DNA of 64,000 nucleotides from an uncultured Spirochaetaceae bacterium. GTDB lineage: Bacteria > Spirochaetota > Spirochaetia > Treponematales > Treponemataceae. A program made the position numbers and the translations under genes. The notes beneath the pieces were generated by a model that had not been told where the DNA came from, ran no database searches, and saw only the letters and a program-made list of their open reading frames with translations. Of this stretch, positions 34,459 to 42,824 are shown one piece after another. Positions within the stretch are counted from its first letter, which is position 1; each line of letters begins with the position of its first letter. The stretch spans positions 1-64,000 of the forward strand of contig CACZPR010000007.1 of assembly GCA_902783155.1 (NCBI GenBank), given 5' to 3'.

Positions 34459-35604
34459 ATGATAGGTTATGGTCATCAGTATATAGACGACTCTGATATA
34501 GAAGCCGTCGTGAAAGTGTTGAAGTCAGATTACCTTACTCAGGGGCCTTCTGTCACTCAGTTCGAAAAGACGATCTGTGAAATTACAGGTGCCAAATATT
34601 GTGTTTCTGTAAGTAATGCCACTGCTGGACTGCATATTGCGGTTGCCGCTCTGGGACTGGAGACTGGTGCCGAGGGGATTACAACGCCGAACACATTCCT
34701 TGCTTCGAGTAACTGTATGGTTTACAACAATGTTAAACCAGTTTTTGCTGATATTAATCCTGTTTCTTATAATATCGATCCCGTAGAGATTGAAAAACAT
34801 ATTACTTCAAAAACAAAGCTCTTAATTCCAGTTCATTTTGCTGGACTCCCTTGCGAAATGGATAAAATAAGTGCAATTGCAAAAAAATATAACCTTCATG
34901 TTATAGAAGATGCAGCACATGCAATCGGATCTCAGTATGCAGATGGTTCTTATGTTGGCAACTGCAAGTATTCTGACATGACTGTTTTCAGTTTTCATCC
35001 TGTAAAAACCATTACAACTGGTGAAGGTGGAGCTGTTACAACTAATGATGAAAAACTGTATCAGAAACTTTTAATGCTCCGAAGCCATGGTACTACAAAG
35101 GATGAAAAGCTTTTGACTAAGAATCCAGGACCGTGGTACTACGAAATGCAGTCGCTTGGCTTTAATTACCGCATGACAGACATGCAGGCTGCTCTTGGAT
35201 GCTCTCAGCTTGCAAAACTTGATTTCTTTAAGAAACGAAGGCGCGAAGTTGTGGCTATGTATAACAAAGCTTTTGCGGATATGAAATATCTTAAAACTCC
35301 GACTGAGCCAGAAAATGTTTCTTCTTGTTTTCATCTCTATGCAACTCAGATAGATTTTACAGCTCTAGGTAAAACTCGTTCACAGGTGATGGCAGAACTA
35401 CGAGAAAAAGGAATAGGTACTCAGGTTCATTATATTCCTGTTCCTACGCAGCCGTACTATAAAGAAACTTATGGTTATAAAGATGGAGACTATCCAAAAG
35501 CAGAAAAATATTATGAGCAGGAATTGTCACTTCCACTTTACCCTGGGCTTAGTGATGAAGAAGTGAGGATGGTTGTTAGCGCGGTTAAGGAAGTAATTGG
35601 ATGA
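34459..35604 (+). CDS. pseC: UDP-4-keto-6-deoxy-GlcNAc C4 aminotransferase (PseC)
   Basis: A 381-residue PLP aminotransferase of the pseudaminic acid pathway, giving UDP-4-amino-4,6-dideoxy-beta-L-AltNAc. IGYGHQYIDDSDIEAV and LTQGPSVTQFEKTI at the N terminus, VSNATAGLHIA, HFAGLPCEM, IEDAAHAIGS and the PLP lysine Lys183 in HPVKTITTGEGG are typical for PseC. The ATG at 34459 is preferred over a TTG four codons upstream, which lies next to the inverted repeat. First gene of the rightward operon; I see no good -35/-10 pair before it in the present orientation. Overlaps the next gene by four bases. Confidence 0.93.
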   Translation: MIGYGHQYIDDSDIEAVVKVLKSDYLTQGPSVTQFEKTICEITGAKYCVSVSNATAGLHIAVAALGLETGAEGITTPNTFLASSNCMVYNNVKPVFADINPVSYNIDPVEIEKHITSKTKLLIPVHFAGLPCEMDKISAIAKKYNLHVIEDAAHAIGSQYADGSYVGNCKYSDMTVFSFHPVKTITTGEGGAVTTNDEKLYQKLLMLRSHGTTKDEKLLTKNPGPWYYEMQSLGFNYRMTDMQAALGCSQLAKLDFFKKRRREVVAMYNKAFADMKYLKTPTEPENVSSCFHLYATQIDFTALGKTRSQVMAELREKGIGTQVHYIPVPTQPYYKETYGYKDGDYPKAEKYYEQELSLPLYPGLSDEEVRMVVSAVKEVIG

Positions 35605-36395
35605 GTAAAATTGCGTTAGGAACTGTTCAGTTTGGTATGGATTATGGTATTTCAAATAAAACTGGACAGGTATCTTCCGAAGAGATAGAAAATATACTTG
35701 GCTACTGCAAAGAAAATGGAATAGATACTTTGGATACTGCACAAGGATATGGTGAAAGTGAAAAAGTTTTAGGCCAGTTTAATATTTCTTCTTTTAAGAT
35801 TATAACCAAACTTATCGGGAATGCAAAACTTGAAACTTCCCTTGAAAATCTAAAAGTTCAGAATGTTTATGGGCTTATGTTTCATCGTGAAAACGAATGT
35901 AATGATGAAACTTGGAAACAGTTTGAATCTTACAAGGCGCAAGGCCTTGTAAAAAAAATAGGTGTGAGCGTTTATACTCCAAAGGTGCTGGAAGATTTGA
36001 TTGAGCGTTATCCCATAGAAATTGTACAGTTTCCCATGAATATCTTAGATCAGTCATTTGTTCCACTCCTTCCAAAGTTGAAATCAAAAAATATAGAGGT
36101 GCATACGCGCTCGACATTTTTGCAAGGTCTTTTATTGATGGAAGAAGTACCGGAATATTTTAATCCCATTAAGGATAAAATAAATTCCGTCCCAAAGCCA
36201 AGGCTTGTCCATACACTTAATTTTGGCAAGCAGCAGTCTGGTGTTGATAGAATGGTTCTGGGGGTAACACGGTTACAGGATTTACAGGAAATTGTAGAAG
36301 CATATTCCTGTAATGTTTCTAAAATTGATTATAGCCAGTATATGGTTACTGATGAGAAATATATTAATCCATCTTTGTGGCAGGTGAAAAAATGA
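35601..36395 (+). CDS. Aldo/keto reductase
   Basis: A 264-residue NAD(P)H-dependent aldo/keto reductase. It keeps LGTVQFGMDYG, the catalytic Asp and Tyr in IDTLDTAQGYGESE and the Lys in KIITKL, with the His region in YGLMFHRENE. ATGA overlaps join it to pseC on the left and pseF on the right, so it is deeply embedded in the operon. No aldo/keto reductase is needed in the standard pseudaminic acid route, so this enzyme probably makes a variant sugar or a precursor of its acyl group. Confidence 0.87.
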   Translation: MSKIALGTVQFGMDYGISNKTGQVSSEEIENILGYCKENGIDTLDTAQGYGESEKVLGQFNISSFKIITKLIGNAKLETSLENLKVQNVYGLMFHRENECNDETWKQFESYKAQGLVKKIGVSVYTPKVLEDLIERYPIEIVQFPMNILDQSFVPLLPKLKSKNIEVHTRSTFLQGLLLMEEVPEYFNPIKDKINSVPKPRLVHTLNFGKQQSGVDRMVLGVTRLQDLQEIVEAYSCNVSKIDYSQYMVTDEKYINPSLWQVKK

Positions 36396-37078
36396 GCATG
36401 ATAGCAATAATAACAGCTCGAGGGGGGTCTAAGCGAATCCCTAAAAAGAATATAAAAGAGTTTTATGGTAAGCCCATGCTCGCCTATGCAATAGAAGCTG
36501 CTAAGGGTGCTGGAATTTTTGATGAAATAATGGTTTCTACTGACAGCGAGGAAATTGCGGATGTGGCAAAAAAATACGGAGCTTTAGTTCCGTTTATGAG
36601 AAGTGAATGCACTTCAAATGATTTTGCGACAACCTATGATGTGATAGAGGAAGTTTTGTCGGAATACAAAAAAGCTGGAAAAGTTTTTGATGAATTATGT
36701 TGTATTTATCCTTGCGTTCCATTTTTGACATCAAAATCACTGTGTGATGCCTATAAATTTATGAAAGAAAGTGGTGGAGATGCATTGCAGCCTGTATGCA
36801 AATATCCAGTTCCAATTGAATGGGCTATGAAAATTCAAAACGGTATTCTTGTACCTAATGATAGAGAGGCCCAGAAAATACGCTCTCAGGATTTAACCCC
36901 AAAATATTATGATGCAGGTATGTTTTATTTTTGTAAGACAGATGTGATGATTAATGAAAGAACTTTAATTCCGTCAAATACATCCGGCTATGTTATAGAT
37001 GAATCTGAATGTCAGGATATTGACACTCCGGATGACTGGAAAATGGCTGAAATGAAATATAAATTGCTACATGCATAG
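36392..37078 (+). CDS. pseF: CMP-pseudaminic acid synthetase (PseF)
   Basis: A 228-residue cytidylyltransferase that activates the nonulosonic acid with CTP. Signatures are IIAIITARGGSKRIPKKNI written as MIAIITARGGSKRIPKKN, the YGKPMLAYAIEAA strand, STDSEEIADVA, and the C-terminal DIDTPDDW motif typical for PseF. The start at 36392 makes an ATGA overlap with the aldo/keto reductase stop; another ATG two codons later is possible. It is the second cytidylyltransferase near the recombinase and differs from the SpsF-type enzyme. Confidence 0.92.
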   Translation: MSMIAIITARGGSKRIPKKNIKEFYGKPMLAYAIEAAKGAGIFDEIMVSTDSEEIADVAKKYGALVPFMRSECTSNDFATTYDVIEEVLSEYKKAGKVFDELCCIYPCVPFLTSKSLCDAYKFMKESGGDALQPVCKYPVPIEWAMKIQNGILVPNDREAQKIRSQDLTPKYYDAGMFYFCKTDVMINERTLIPSNTSGYVIDESECQDIDTPDDWKMAEMKYKLLHA

Positions 37079-37095
37079 AATAAGAGGTAAATAAA

Positions 37096-38391
37096 ATGCA
37101 GAACTTTACAAAATCACAGGAATTGCTGGAGAGAGAGCTTAAGGTTTCGCCACTTGCAGCACAGACATTTAGTAAGTCATACCGCTATTTTTGTAACGGC
37201 ATTGCACCTTCTTATATGGATCATGGCGATGGGTGCTACATCTATGATGTCGATGGAAACAAGTTTATTGACTATATGTGCGCACTGGGACCGATTACAG
37301 TAGGTTATAATAACCCAAAAGTAAATGAAGCTGTAATTAATCAGGTAAAAAAGTTTTCAAGCGGTTCATTACAGTCAGAACTAGAAGTAAAACTTGCAGA
37401 AAAACTTTGTAAAGTTGTACCTTGTGCAGAAATGGTACGCTTTGTAAAGAATGGTGGTGATGCTACTACTGCTGCGATTCGTCTTGCTCGTGCATACACA
37501 GGACGTGATATGGTTCTTATGAGTGGTTATCATGGAATGCATGACTGGTCTATCGGTGCAAGTGCAAATAATAAAGGTGTTCCAAAAGCTGTTTGTGAAC
37601 TTACAAAGAACTTTGAATATAATAATTTAGATGATATAAAAGCAAAACTTGAAGAATATAAAGGTAAAGTTGCTGCTGTTATTCTTGAGCCAATTCAGTC
37701 TAACGGACCAAAAGATGGTTATTTGCAGGCTCTTAAAGATTTGACACATGAATATGGTGCAATCTTTATTTTTGATGAAGTTGTTTCTGGTTTCCGCTAT
37801 GCTTTGGGTGGTGCTTCTGAATTGTATGGTGTAACACCTGATTTGGCCGCATTTGGAAAAGGAATGGCTAATGGTTACGCTATTTCTGCAGTTGCTGGAA
37901 AGAAAGAACTTTTGCAGCAGATTGAACAGGGCGTTTTTGTTTCTACAACTTTTGGTGGAGACAGCGTACCTATGGCAGCAGCTCTTGCAACAATCGAAAT
38001 TCTCGAGCAGCCAGGATTCTATGAGCATATCAATAAGATTGGAAAAATGCAGCTTGAGGGTGTTTCAAAACTTATCGAAAAGTATTCATTACAGGATGTT
38101 CTTTCTGTAAGTGGTATGCCTGCCCATGGTGGTGTGAATTTTGAGGGACATGGAAAACTTTCATATCTTGATATTCAGTCAGTATACTCTCAGACAATGA
38201 TTGAAAACGGAATCCTTGTGTTTGCAATCTGGAACTTGAGTGGTTCAATTACAGAGAAAGAAGCACAGCTGTATCTTGATGCTACTGATAAGGCATTTGC
38301 CTTAATCCGTAAAGCTGTTGACGCTGATAGTGTTGATGGAATCCTTCGTGGCGGTAAGGTTGATCCTGTATTTAAGAGAAATATTAAATAA
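37096..38391 (+). CDS. Class III aminotransferase, glutamate-1-semialdehyde aminomutase-like
   Basis: A 431-residue PLP enzyme of fold class III. It has DVDGNKFIDYMCALGP, VRFVKNGGDATTAAIRLARAYTG written with NGGDATTAAIRLARA at 119-132, GYHGMHDW, ILEPIQSNGP, Asp227 in FIFDEVVSGF and the PLP lysine Lys255 in FGKGMANG. It resembles HemL, but this operon has no haem genes, so it is more likely a glycan-pathway aminotransferase or aminomutase acting on a small aldehyde or keto-sugar. A clean ribosome site precedes its ATG. Family firm, reaction unknown. Confidence 0.88.
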   Translation: MQNFTKSQELLERELKVSPLAAQTFSKSYRYFCNGIAPSYMDHGDGCYIYDVDGNKFIDYMCALGPITVGYNNPKVNEAVINQVKKFSSGSLQSELEVKLAEKLCKVVPCAEMVRFVKNGGDATTAAIRLARAYTGRDMVLMSGYHGMHDWSIGASANNKGVPKAVCELTKNFEYNNLDDIKAKLEEYKGKVAAVILEPIQSNGPKDGYLQALKDLTHEYGAIFIFDEVVSGFRYALGGASELYGVTPDLAAFGKGMANGYAISAVAGKKELLQQIEQGVFVSTTFGGDSVPMAAALATIEILEQPGFYEHINKIGKMQLEGVSKLIEKYSLQDVLSVSGMPAHGGVNFEGHGKLSYLDIQSVYSQTMIENGILVFAIWNLSGSITEKEAQLYLDATDKAFALIRKAVDADSVDGILRGGKVDPVFKRNIK

Positions 38392-38399
38392 TTAATTTA

Positions 38400-39161
38400 A
38401 TGATAAAATTAGGTTTAAAAATAGGCAGCAAAGATACTCAATATACTGATGAAATCCTGCAATATTATGAGCAGGGGGTATTTCAGTATATTGAGCTTTT
38501 TACAATTCCAGAAACGTATAACGAAACAATCTCATACTGGAAGCAGTTTAATATTCCTTTTGGAATACATGGACCTCATTCAGCTGCCGGCTGTAATTTA
38601 GCTAACATAAATAATCGTAAGTCTAATGTACCCAAAATAGAAGATACAATAAGATTTGCGGATGATTTAAAAGCAAAATACATAATTTTTCATTCTGGTA
38701 CGAATGGAATGCCAAATGAAGTTGTTCAGCAGTTAAGTCCATTTGCAGATGAAAGATTTTTAATCGAAAATAAGCCAATCCGTGGACTTGACGGCAGTAC
38801 TTGTGTGGGGAGTATTTTTGGCGACTTAAAACTTATTATTGATGGAATTGGTAGAGGTTGTGGATTTTGTCTTGATTTTGGCCATGCGATTTGTGCCGCT
38901 AGAACGTTGAAAAAAGAACCAATGGAGTTTATCAACGAACTTCGCAACCTAAATCCTCTCGTATATCATCTTACAGATGGTGATTATACAAGCGAACTTG
39001 ACAGCCATTTGCATTATGGGGCAGGTTCTTTCCCGCTAAAAGATTTGCTTGCACTTGTTCCAGATGGTGGAATGGTGACGAATGAGGCTAAGCGATTTAA
39101 TTTAGAAAGTTTAAGTGAGTTCAAAAAAGATAGTGAATTTTTATGTAATTTGTATACCTGA
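38400..39161 (+). CDS. TIM-barrel sugar isomerase/epimerase-like protein
   Basis: A 253-residue protein of the AP-endonuclease-2/xylose-isomerase-like TIM barrel superfamily. Strands with likely metal or substrate residues are FGIHGPHSAAG, YIIFHSGTNG, FLIENKP, FCLDFGHAICA and YHLTDGDY. Relatives isomerise or epimerise sugars, or act as dehydratases or hydrolases. It follows the class III aminotransferase by eight bases. Together with the aldo/keto reductase it forms a non-standard set inside the pseudaminic operon. The 3' end runs into a long palindrome. Confidence 0.8.
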   Translation: MIKLGLKIGSKDTQYTDEILQYYEQGVFQYIELFTIPETYNETISYWKQFNIPFGIHGPHSAAGCNLANINNRKSNVPKIEDTIRFADDLKAKYIIFHSGTNGMPNEVVQQLSPFADERFLIENKPIRGLDGSTCVGSIFGDLKLIIDGIGRGCGFCLDFGHAICAARTLKKEPMEFINELRNLNPLVYHLTDGDYTSELDSHLHYGAGSFPLKDLLALVPDGGMVTNEAKRFNLESLSEFKKDSEFLCNLYT

Positions 39162-39181
39162 CTATACAATTTACATAAAAA
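39138..39181. repeat. Long palindrome before the second AAA_14 gene
   Basis: Nineteen-base arms (39138-39156 and 39163-39181) pair with one mismatch around the six-base centre CCTGAC. The left arm covers the end of the TIM-barrel gene; the right arm ends 16 bases before the ATPase ATG. It could act as a terminator stem, an operator, or both. Its AATTTGTAT half-site (39147-39155) is shared with the inverted repeat upstream of the first AAA_14 gene. Confidence 0.6.
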
Positions 39182-39197
39182 GTGATATCCTCATTTT

Positions 39198-40358
39198 ATG
39201 ATGGTTCAAAGAAAAATAAGTTCAAAACTTATTGAATTATTAAAATCATTTCCTGTTGTTACTGTAACCGGTTGCAGACAGTGTGGAAAATCCACGTTGT
39301 TAAAGAATATTTTACCTGATTATCAGTATGTTTCGCTTGAAGATATTGATATAAGACAGATTGCGCAGGATGATCCCCGGCATTTTTTGTCGGTTTACAG
39401 TAAAAAAGTAATTATCGATGAAATTCAAAGAGTGCCGACTCTTTTATCATATATACAAACTTATGTCGATTCTGTGGACGAATGTGGAATATATGTTTTA
39501 ACTGGAAGCCATAATCTGCTTTTGATGCAGTCTGTGGCGCAGAGTCTGGCTGGACGAACCGCCCTTTTAACACTGGCTCCTTTTTCTGTAGAAGAACTAA
39601 AAAGTGCTTCTCTATTGCCGGAATCAGTTAATGAAATGCTTTATAAAGGTTCTTATCCTCGGCTTTATGATAAAAAAATCAGCCCTATAGATTATTATCC
39701 TTCGTATATAAAAACTTATATAGAACGCGATGTAAGACTTTTGCAAAATATAACGAATTTGTCTGCGTTTACAAGATTTTTAAAATTGTGCGCAGGTCGC
39801 TGCTCTCAGATATTAAATGTTTCAAGTCTTGCCGAAGATGCTGGAATTACTCGTAAGACGGCAGAATCATGGCTTTCGGTTCTAGAAGCAAGTTATATAA
39901 TTTATTTACTAAAACCATATTATAAAAATTTTGGGAAAAGGATTATAAAAAGTCCTAAAATGTATTTTTATGATACAGGCCTTGTTTCTTTCTTGCTAGG
40001 AATAAATGATAGTTCGCAGATTGAATCCTTTTATATGCGCGGTGCCTTATTTGAGAATTTTGTGTTTTCAGAGCTTCTTAAAAAAAGGCTTTTTGCAGGA
40101 AAAACCGATGAACTTTATTTTTGGCGTGACAGCAACGGAATTGAAATAGATGTTCTTGAAGAAGTAGGAGTTGATTTATATGCTTATGAGATAAAAGCGT
40201 CAGAGACATTGAACAATTCATTTTTTTCAAATATAAAAAAATTAAAAGACTTAGCAGCTATAAGGCTTGAAAATGCCGCAGTAATATACGGAGGAAACCA
40301 AAACATTCCTGCTACAAATTTTTCAGGAGCCTATATCTCATGGAGGAGTATAACATGA
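39198..40358 (+). CDS. AAA_14 / DUF4143 P-loop ATPase (copy 2)
   Basis: A 386-residue ATPase with Walker A GCRQCGKS (25-32), Walker B VIIDEIQ (Asp74, Glu75), sensor LTGSHNLLLM and a C-terminal DUF4143 domain with the PD-(D/E)XK-like FWRDSNGIEIDVL...YEIKAS. The two start codons ATG ATG are adjacent. It interrupts the pseudaminic operon, sitting between the TIM-barrel gene and pseH, and its stop overlaps the pseH start (ATGA). Function of the family is unknown. It occupies the position where pseG is often found. Confidence 0.88.
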   Translation: MMVQRKISSKLIELLKSFPVVTVTGCRQCGKSTLLKNILPDYQYVSLEDIDIRQIAQDDPRHFLSVYSKKVIIDEIQRVPTLLSYIQTYVDSVDECGIYVLTGSHNLLLMQSVAQSLAGRTALLTLAPFSVEELKSASLLPESVNEMLYKGSYPRLYDKKISPIDYYPSYIKTYIERDVRLLQNITNLSAFTRFLKLCAGRCSQILNVSSLAEDAGITRKTAESWLSVLEASYIIYLLKPYYKNFGKRIIKSPKMYFYDTGLVSFLLGINDSSQIESFYMRGALFENFVFSELLKKRLFAGKTDELYFWRDSNGIEIDVLEEVGVDLYAYEIKASETLNNSFFSNIKKLKDLAAIRLENAAVIYGGNQNIPATNFSGAYISWRSIT

Positions 40359-40834
40359 CCATCCGCCAAGCCCGTGATTCAAAAAAAGATTGTGACCTCG
40401 TTTTCTCTCTTTCCAACGATCCGCTTGTTCGCTCAAATTCATTCAATACAAAACCAATTGAATATGCTGACCATTGCAAGTGGTTTGAAAAAACAGTTGC
40501 TGACAAGAACACACTTTTTTTTCTTGTGTTTGCGGACGAAAGCGCGAAAGACTTTGTAGGTCAAATCCGCTTTAACCGCGAATCAGAAGCATCAATAGAA
40601 TGTGTCATTTCTTTGAGCATTACAGAACAATTCCGCGGAAAGCATATTGCTTGTGAGTTCCTAGAGCTTGGAATTGGGGAATTGAAAAAAAATTGGCATA
40701 ATATAGAATCAGTGGTAGCAGAAGTAAAAGATGAAAATATTGCTTCAAATGGACTTTTTTTGAAAGAAGGTTTTGAATTGATTTCCAAGGTTAATACATA
40801 TAGGTTTAGTTTCTCAGAAAATGTGTGTGTGTGA
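40355..40834 (+). CDS. pseH: GNAT N-acetyltransferase, PseH-like
   Basis: A 159-residue GNAT acetyltransferase. It carries the motif LVRSNSFNTKPIEYADHCKWF found in PseH and in the GNAT half of PseG-PseH fusions, followed by the acetyl-CoA strand and helix SLSITEQFRGKHIACEFLEL. It would N-acetylate or acylate the 4-amino group of the UDP-linked pathway intermediate. GGAGGAG precedes the ATG at 40355, which also forms an ATGA overlap with the ATPase stop. The C terminus is a little shorter than in many homologues. Confidence 0.82.
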   Translation: MTIRQARDSKKDCDLVFSLSNDPLVRSNSFNTKPIEYADHCKWFEKTVADKNTLFFLVFADESAKDFVGQIRFNRESEASIECVISLSITEQFRGKHIACEFLELGIGELKKNWHNIESVVAEVKDENIASNGLFLKEGFELISKVNTYRFSFSENVCV

Positions 40835-40841
40835 GTGGGGG

Positions 40842-40866
40842 TAACTCTATATAATATAAAGAGTTA
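40842..40866 (+). promoter_or_regulatory. Inverted repeat with embedded TATAAT-like sequence
   Basis: TAACTCT (40842-40848) and AGAGTTA (40860-40866) flank an A/T-only centre that includes ATATAATATA. It lies 52 bases before the small ORF. This is a reasonable place for a regulated promoter of the ATPase-TOPRIM pair, but no clear -35 box is seen. Confidence 0.4.
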
Positions 40867-40917
40867 TAATCATCGATTCTGTAAATATTCACATGTAACT
40901 TCTTTTAAGGAGGTTGC

Positions 40918-41076
40918 ATGATGAATTCGCTTCCTGTATGTCTCTTAGTTTCTGGTGGTCTTGGACTTACTCTTCTTAAGCATATTGCACTAAAATGGTT
41001 GTGTAAAACTTGTTGTTCACAAAGCGAATATAGACAATTGGGCATTTTTTTTATATATTTGAACTGTGGTATTTAG
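40918..41076 (+). CDS. Small 52-residue membrane-type ORF leading into the ATPase gene
   Basis: AAGGAGG is placed ideally before an ATG ATG pair. The product has a hydrophobic segment (LPVCLLVSGGLGLTLL), then a basic Cys-rich stretch (KWLCKTCC) and a short tail. The stop TAG is three bases before the ATG of the ATPase gene, which has no ribosome site of its own, so translation of the ATPase is probably coupled to this ORF. It could be a true small membrane protein or a leader ORF. I do not recognise the family. Confidence 0.6.
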   Translation: MMNSLPVCLLVSGGLGLTLLKHIALKWLCKTCCSQSEYRQLGIFFIYLNCGI

Positions 41077-41079
41077 ATA

Positions 41080-42144
41080 ATGAGCATTATCAATTCATTA
41101 GATATAAAAAATTTCAGATGTTTAAAGAATTTTCATATTGAGAATTTAAAGCCTATAACCCTATTGTCTGGAAAAAATAATGCTGGAAAGACAACTCTGT
41201 TGGATGCATTTTATTTTGCAAATAAAATAAATAAGCCTGATATGCTAATCAAACTTCATAATACTCGTGGAATTAAACTAAACCAGCTTACTCCAGAGAA
41301 TTTGTGGGGAGATTTCTTTTATGACAGAAATCTTGAATTGTCTTGTCAAATTGATGAGTACATTGCAGGTAAAAAGCATTCATTACTAATTCAGACAAAA
41401 AATAATAATGGCTCCTCAAATTTACAGTTAAAAACATCTGAGAATGTTATCTCTTCTGTAAACTATCCAAGTCTTATAGCGGATGTTTCTTTTGAAGATG
41501 TAAGGGGAAGTGTAATAACCTCTATTACAGGCGACTCTTCTATAAATCAGAATGTCAACGGAAATTTAAAAGCCTTTTCTTTTCCAAATGTGATATATTT
41601 GGATACGCATAAGTCATATAATTTAAATATAATTGAGTATTTTGGTAAGATTGATATAGAAGGAAAAACAAATCAGGTTGTTGAGGTTTTAAAAATTATA
41701 GAACCTGCTATAAAAGCGTTGTCTGTAGTAGTTATAGGTGGTGTTAGTCAAATTTTTGCATTAACAAATAATTCTTCACGAAAAATACCTTTAAAATCCA
41801 TGGGTGACGGTCTTAACAGATTGCTTGAGATGATTATTACTGTTATTGCCAATCCAAATAGCATTATCCTGATAGACGAAATAGAAAACGGTTTCCATTA
41901 TTCGATACTTAAGGACTTATGGAAAGTTTTAGGAAAAGCTGTTCTTTCTGCTAATTCACAGTTGATTGCTACTACTCATAGTTATGAATGTATATCTTCT
42001 TCTGTGATGGCCGCAAAAGAGAGTGATTTCTCGGATAAATTTGAATACATAAGAATTGACAAAGAAAATTATGATTTTGTCATTAACTATTATAACGATA
42101 AATTACTCGATAATGCAGTTCAGAATGAGGTTGAAGTTCGCTGA
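41080..42144 (+). CDS. OLD/RecF-like AAA ATPase (AAA_15 type)
   Basis: A 354-residue ABC-type ATPase of the OLD/SMC-like group. It opens with SLDIKNFRCLKNFHIENLKP, Walker A GKNNAGKT (31-38), signature-like KSMGDGLNRLLEM, Walker B IILIDEIENG and the switch histidine in IATTHSYEC. It has no long coiled coil and no fused TOPRIM domain; the TOPRIM function seems to be in the next gene, whose ATG overlaps this stop by one base. ATPase-TOPRIM partners of this type are known from phage defence, so defence is plausible. Confidence 0.85.
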   Translation: MSIINSLDIKNFRCLKNFHIENLKPITLLSGKNNAGKTTLLDAFYFANKINKPDMLIKLHNTRGIKLNQLTPENLWGDFFYDRNLELSCQIDEYIAGKKHSLLIQTKNNNGSSNLQLKTSENVISSVNYPSLIADVSFEDVRGSVITSITGDSSINQNVNGNLKAFSFPNVIYLDTHKSYNLNIIEYFGKIDIEGKTNQVVEVLKIIEPAIKALSVVVIGGVSQIFALTNNSSRKIPLKSMGDGLNRLLEMIITVIANPNSIILIDEIENGFHYSILKDLWKVLGKAVLSANSQLIATTHSYECISSSVMAAKESDFSDKFEYIRIDKENYDFVINYYNDKLLDNAVQNEVEVR

Positions 42145-42815
42145 TGGCAAAGTTGCAGTTAAAAGATGAAACAACTTGTCTCGTTTTGTGTGAAGGTGTT
42201 GATGCAAAATTTTTCCTTATATGGCTTTTGGATTACTATAAAAAGCAAGGAATTATAAATTTTGAACATATTCAAGTAGAAGATTTTGGTGGTATTGCAC
42301 AACTTACAGATTCAATTGGCGTATGGAAAAATATATCAGGCTTTAAGCAGAAAATAAAATCTCTTTGCATAATTCGAGATGCAGAGACAAATTTTTTGAA
42401 TTCCTGTCAGGCAGTTCGAGGTTCGTTAGAGAAAAATCAGTTTGGTGCACCAAAACATGCATGGACTGTAAAAGAAGAAAATGGATTTAAGCTTGCTTAT
42501 ATAGTTTTCCCAGGGACCAAAGATAGCGAAGGAAATTACAACTCTGGTACGCTAGAAGACTTATGTCTGGAATCTCTTGCAGATGTGGATAAGAATGTAA
42601 AACTTGAATCTATAGATGAATTTATCAATAAATCCAGAAAAGATTTTAACTTGCAGTTTCCACGTTTACATAAGACTAGACTTCATGAGTTTCTTGTGAT
42701 GCATGATAAGTATGTAGATTGCAAAATCGGTGAGGCAGCAAAAGCAGGTGCGTTTGATTTTGAGAATCCTGTAGTTAAAGAGATTGTTCAAATTTTTACA
42801 GAACTTGCAAAATAG
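42144..42815 (+). CDS. TOPRIM-like / DUF3226-type protein, partner of the ATPase
   Basis: A 223-residue protein with a TOPRIM-like N-terminal core: the first motif LVLCEGVDAKFFLIWL carries the conserved Glu, and LCIIRDAETN the Asp-rich second motif. A conserved GTLEDLCLESL follows about 70 residues later. This matches the DUF3226/OLD-type TOPRIM-like proteins that accompany small AAA ATPases. TOPRIM domains bind metal and act on nucleic acid phosphodiesters. Translationally coupled to the ATPase. The exact nuclease activity and target are unknown. Confidence 0.75.
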   Translation: MAKLQLKDETTCLVLCEGVDAKFFLIWLLDYYKKQGIINFEHIQVEDFGGIAQLTDSIGVWKNISGFKQKIKSLCIIRDAETNFLNSCQAVRGSLEKNQFGAPKHAWTVKEENGFKLAYIVFPGTKDSEGNYNSGTLEDLCLESLADVDKNVKLESIDEFINKSRKDFNLQFPRLHKTRLHEFLVMHDKYVDCKIGEAAKAGAFDFENPVVKEIVQIFTELAK

Positions 42816-42824
42816 GAGATTTTT

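Noticed and set aside
37096-38391. Class III aminotransferase as true HemL of haem synthesis
   Set aside because: It is coupled into a sugar operon and no other tetrapyrrole gene is near; similarity in motif does not fix the reaction.
39138-39181. Palindrome as a second recombination site for the tyrosine recombinase
   Set aside because: Arms and core differ from the 22-bp sites and no partner copy was seen, so operator or terminator is more likely.
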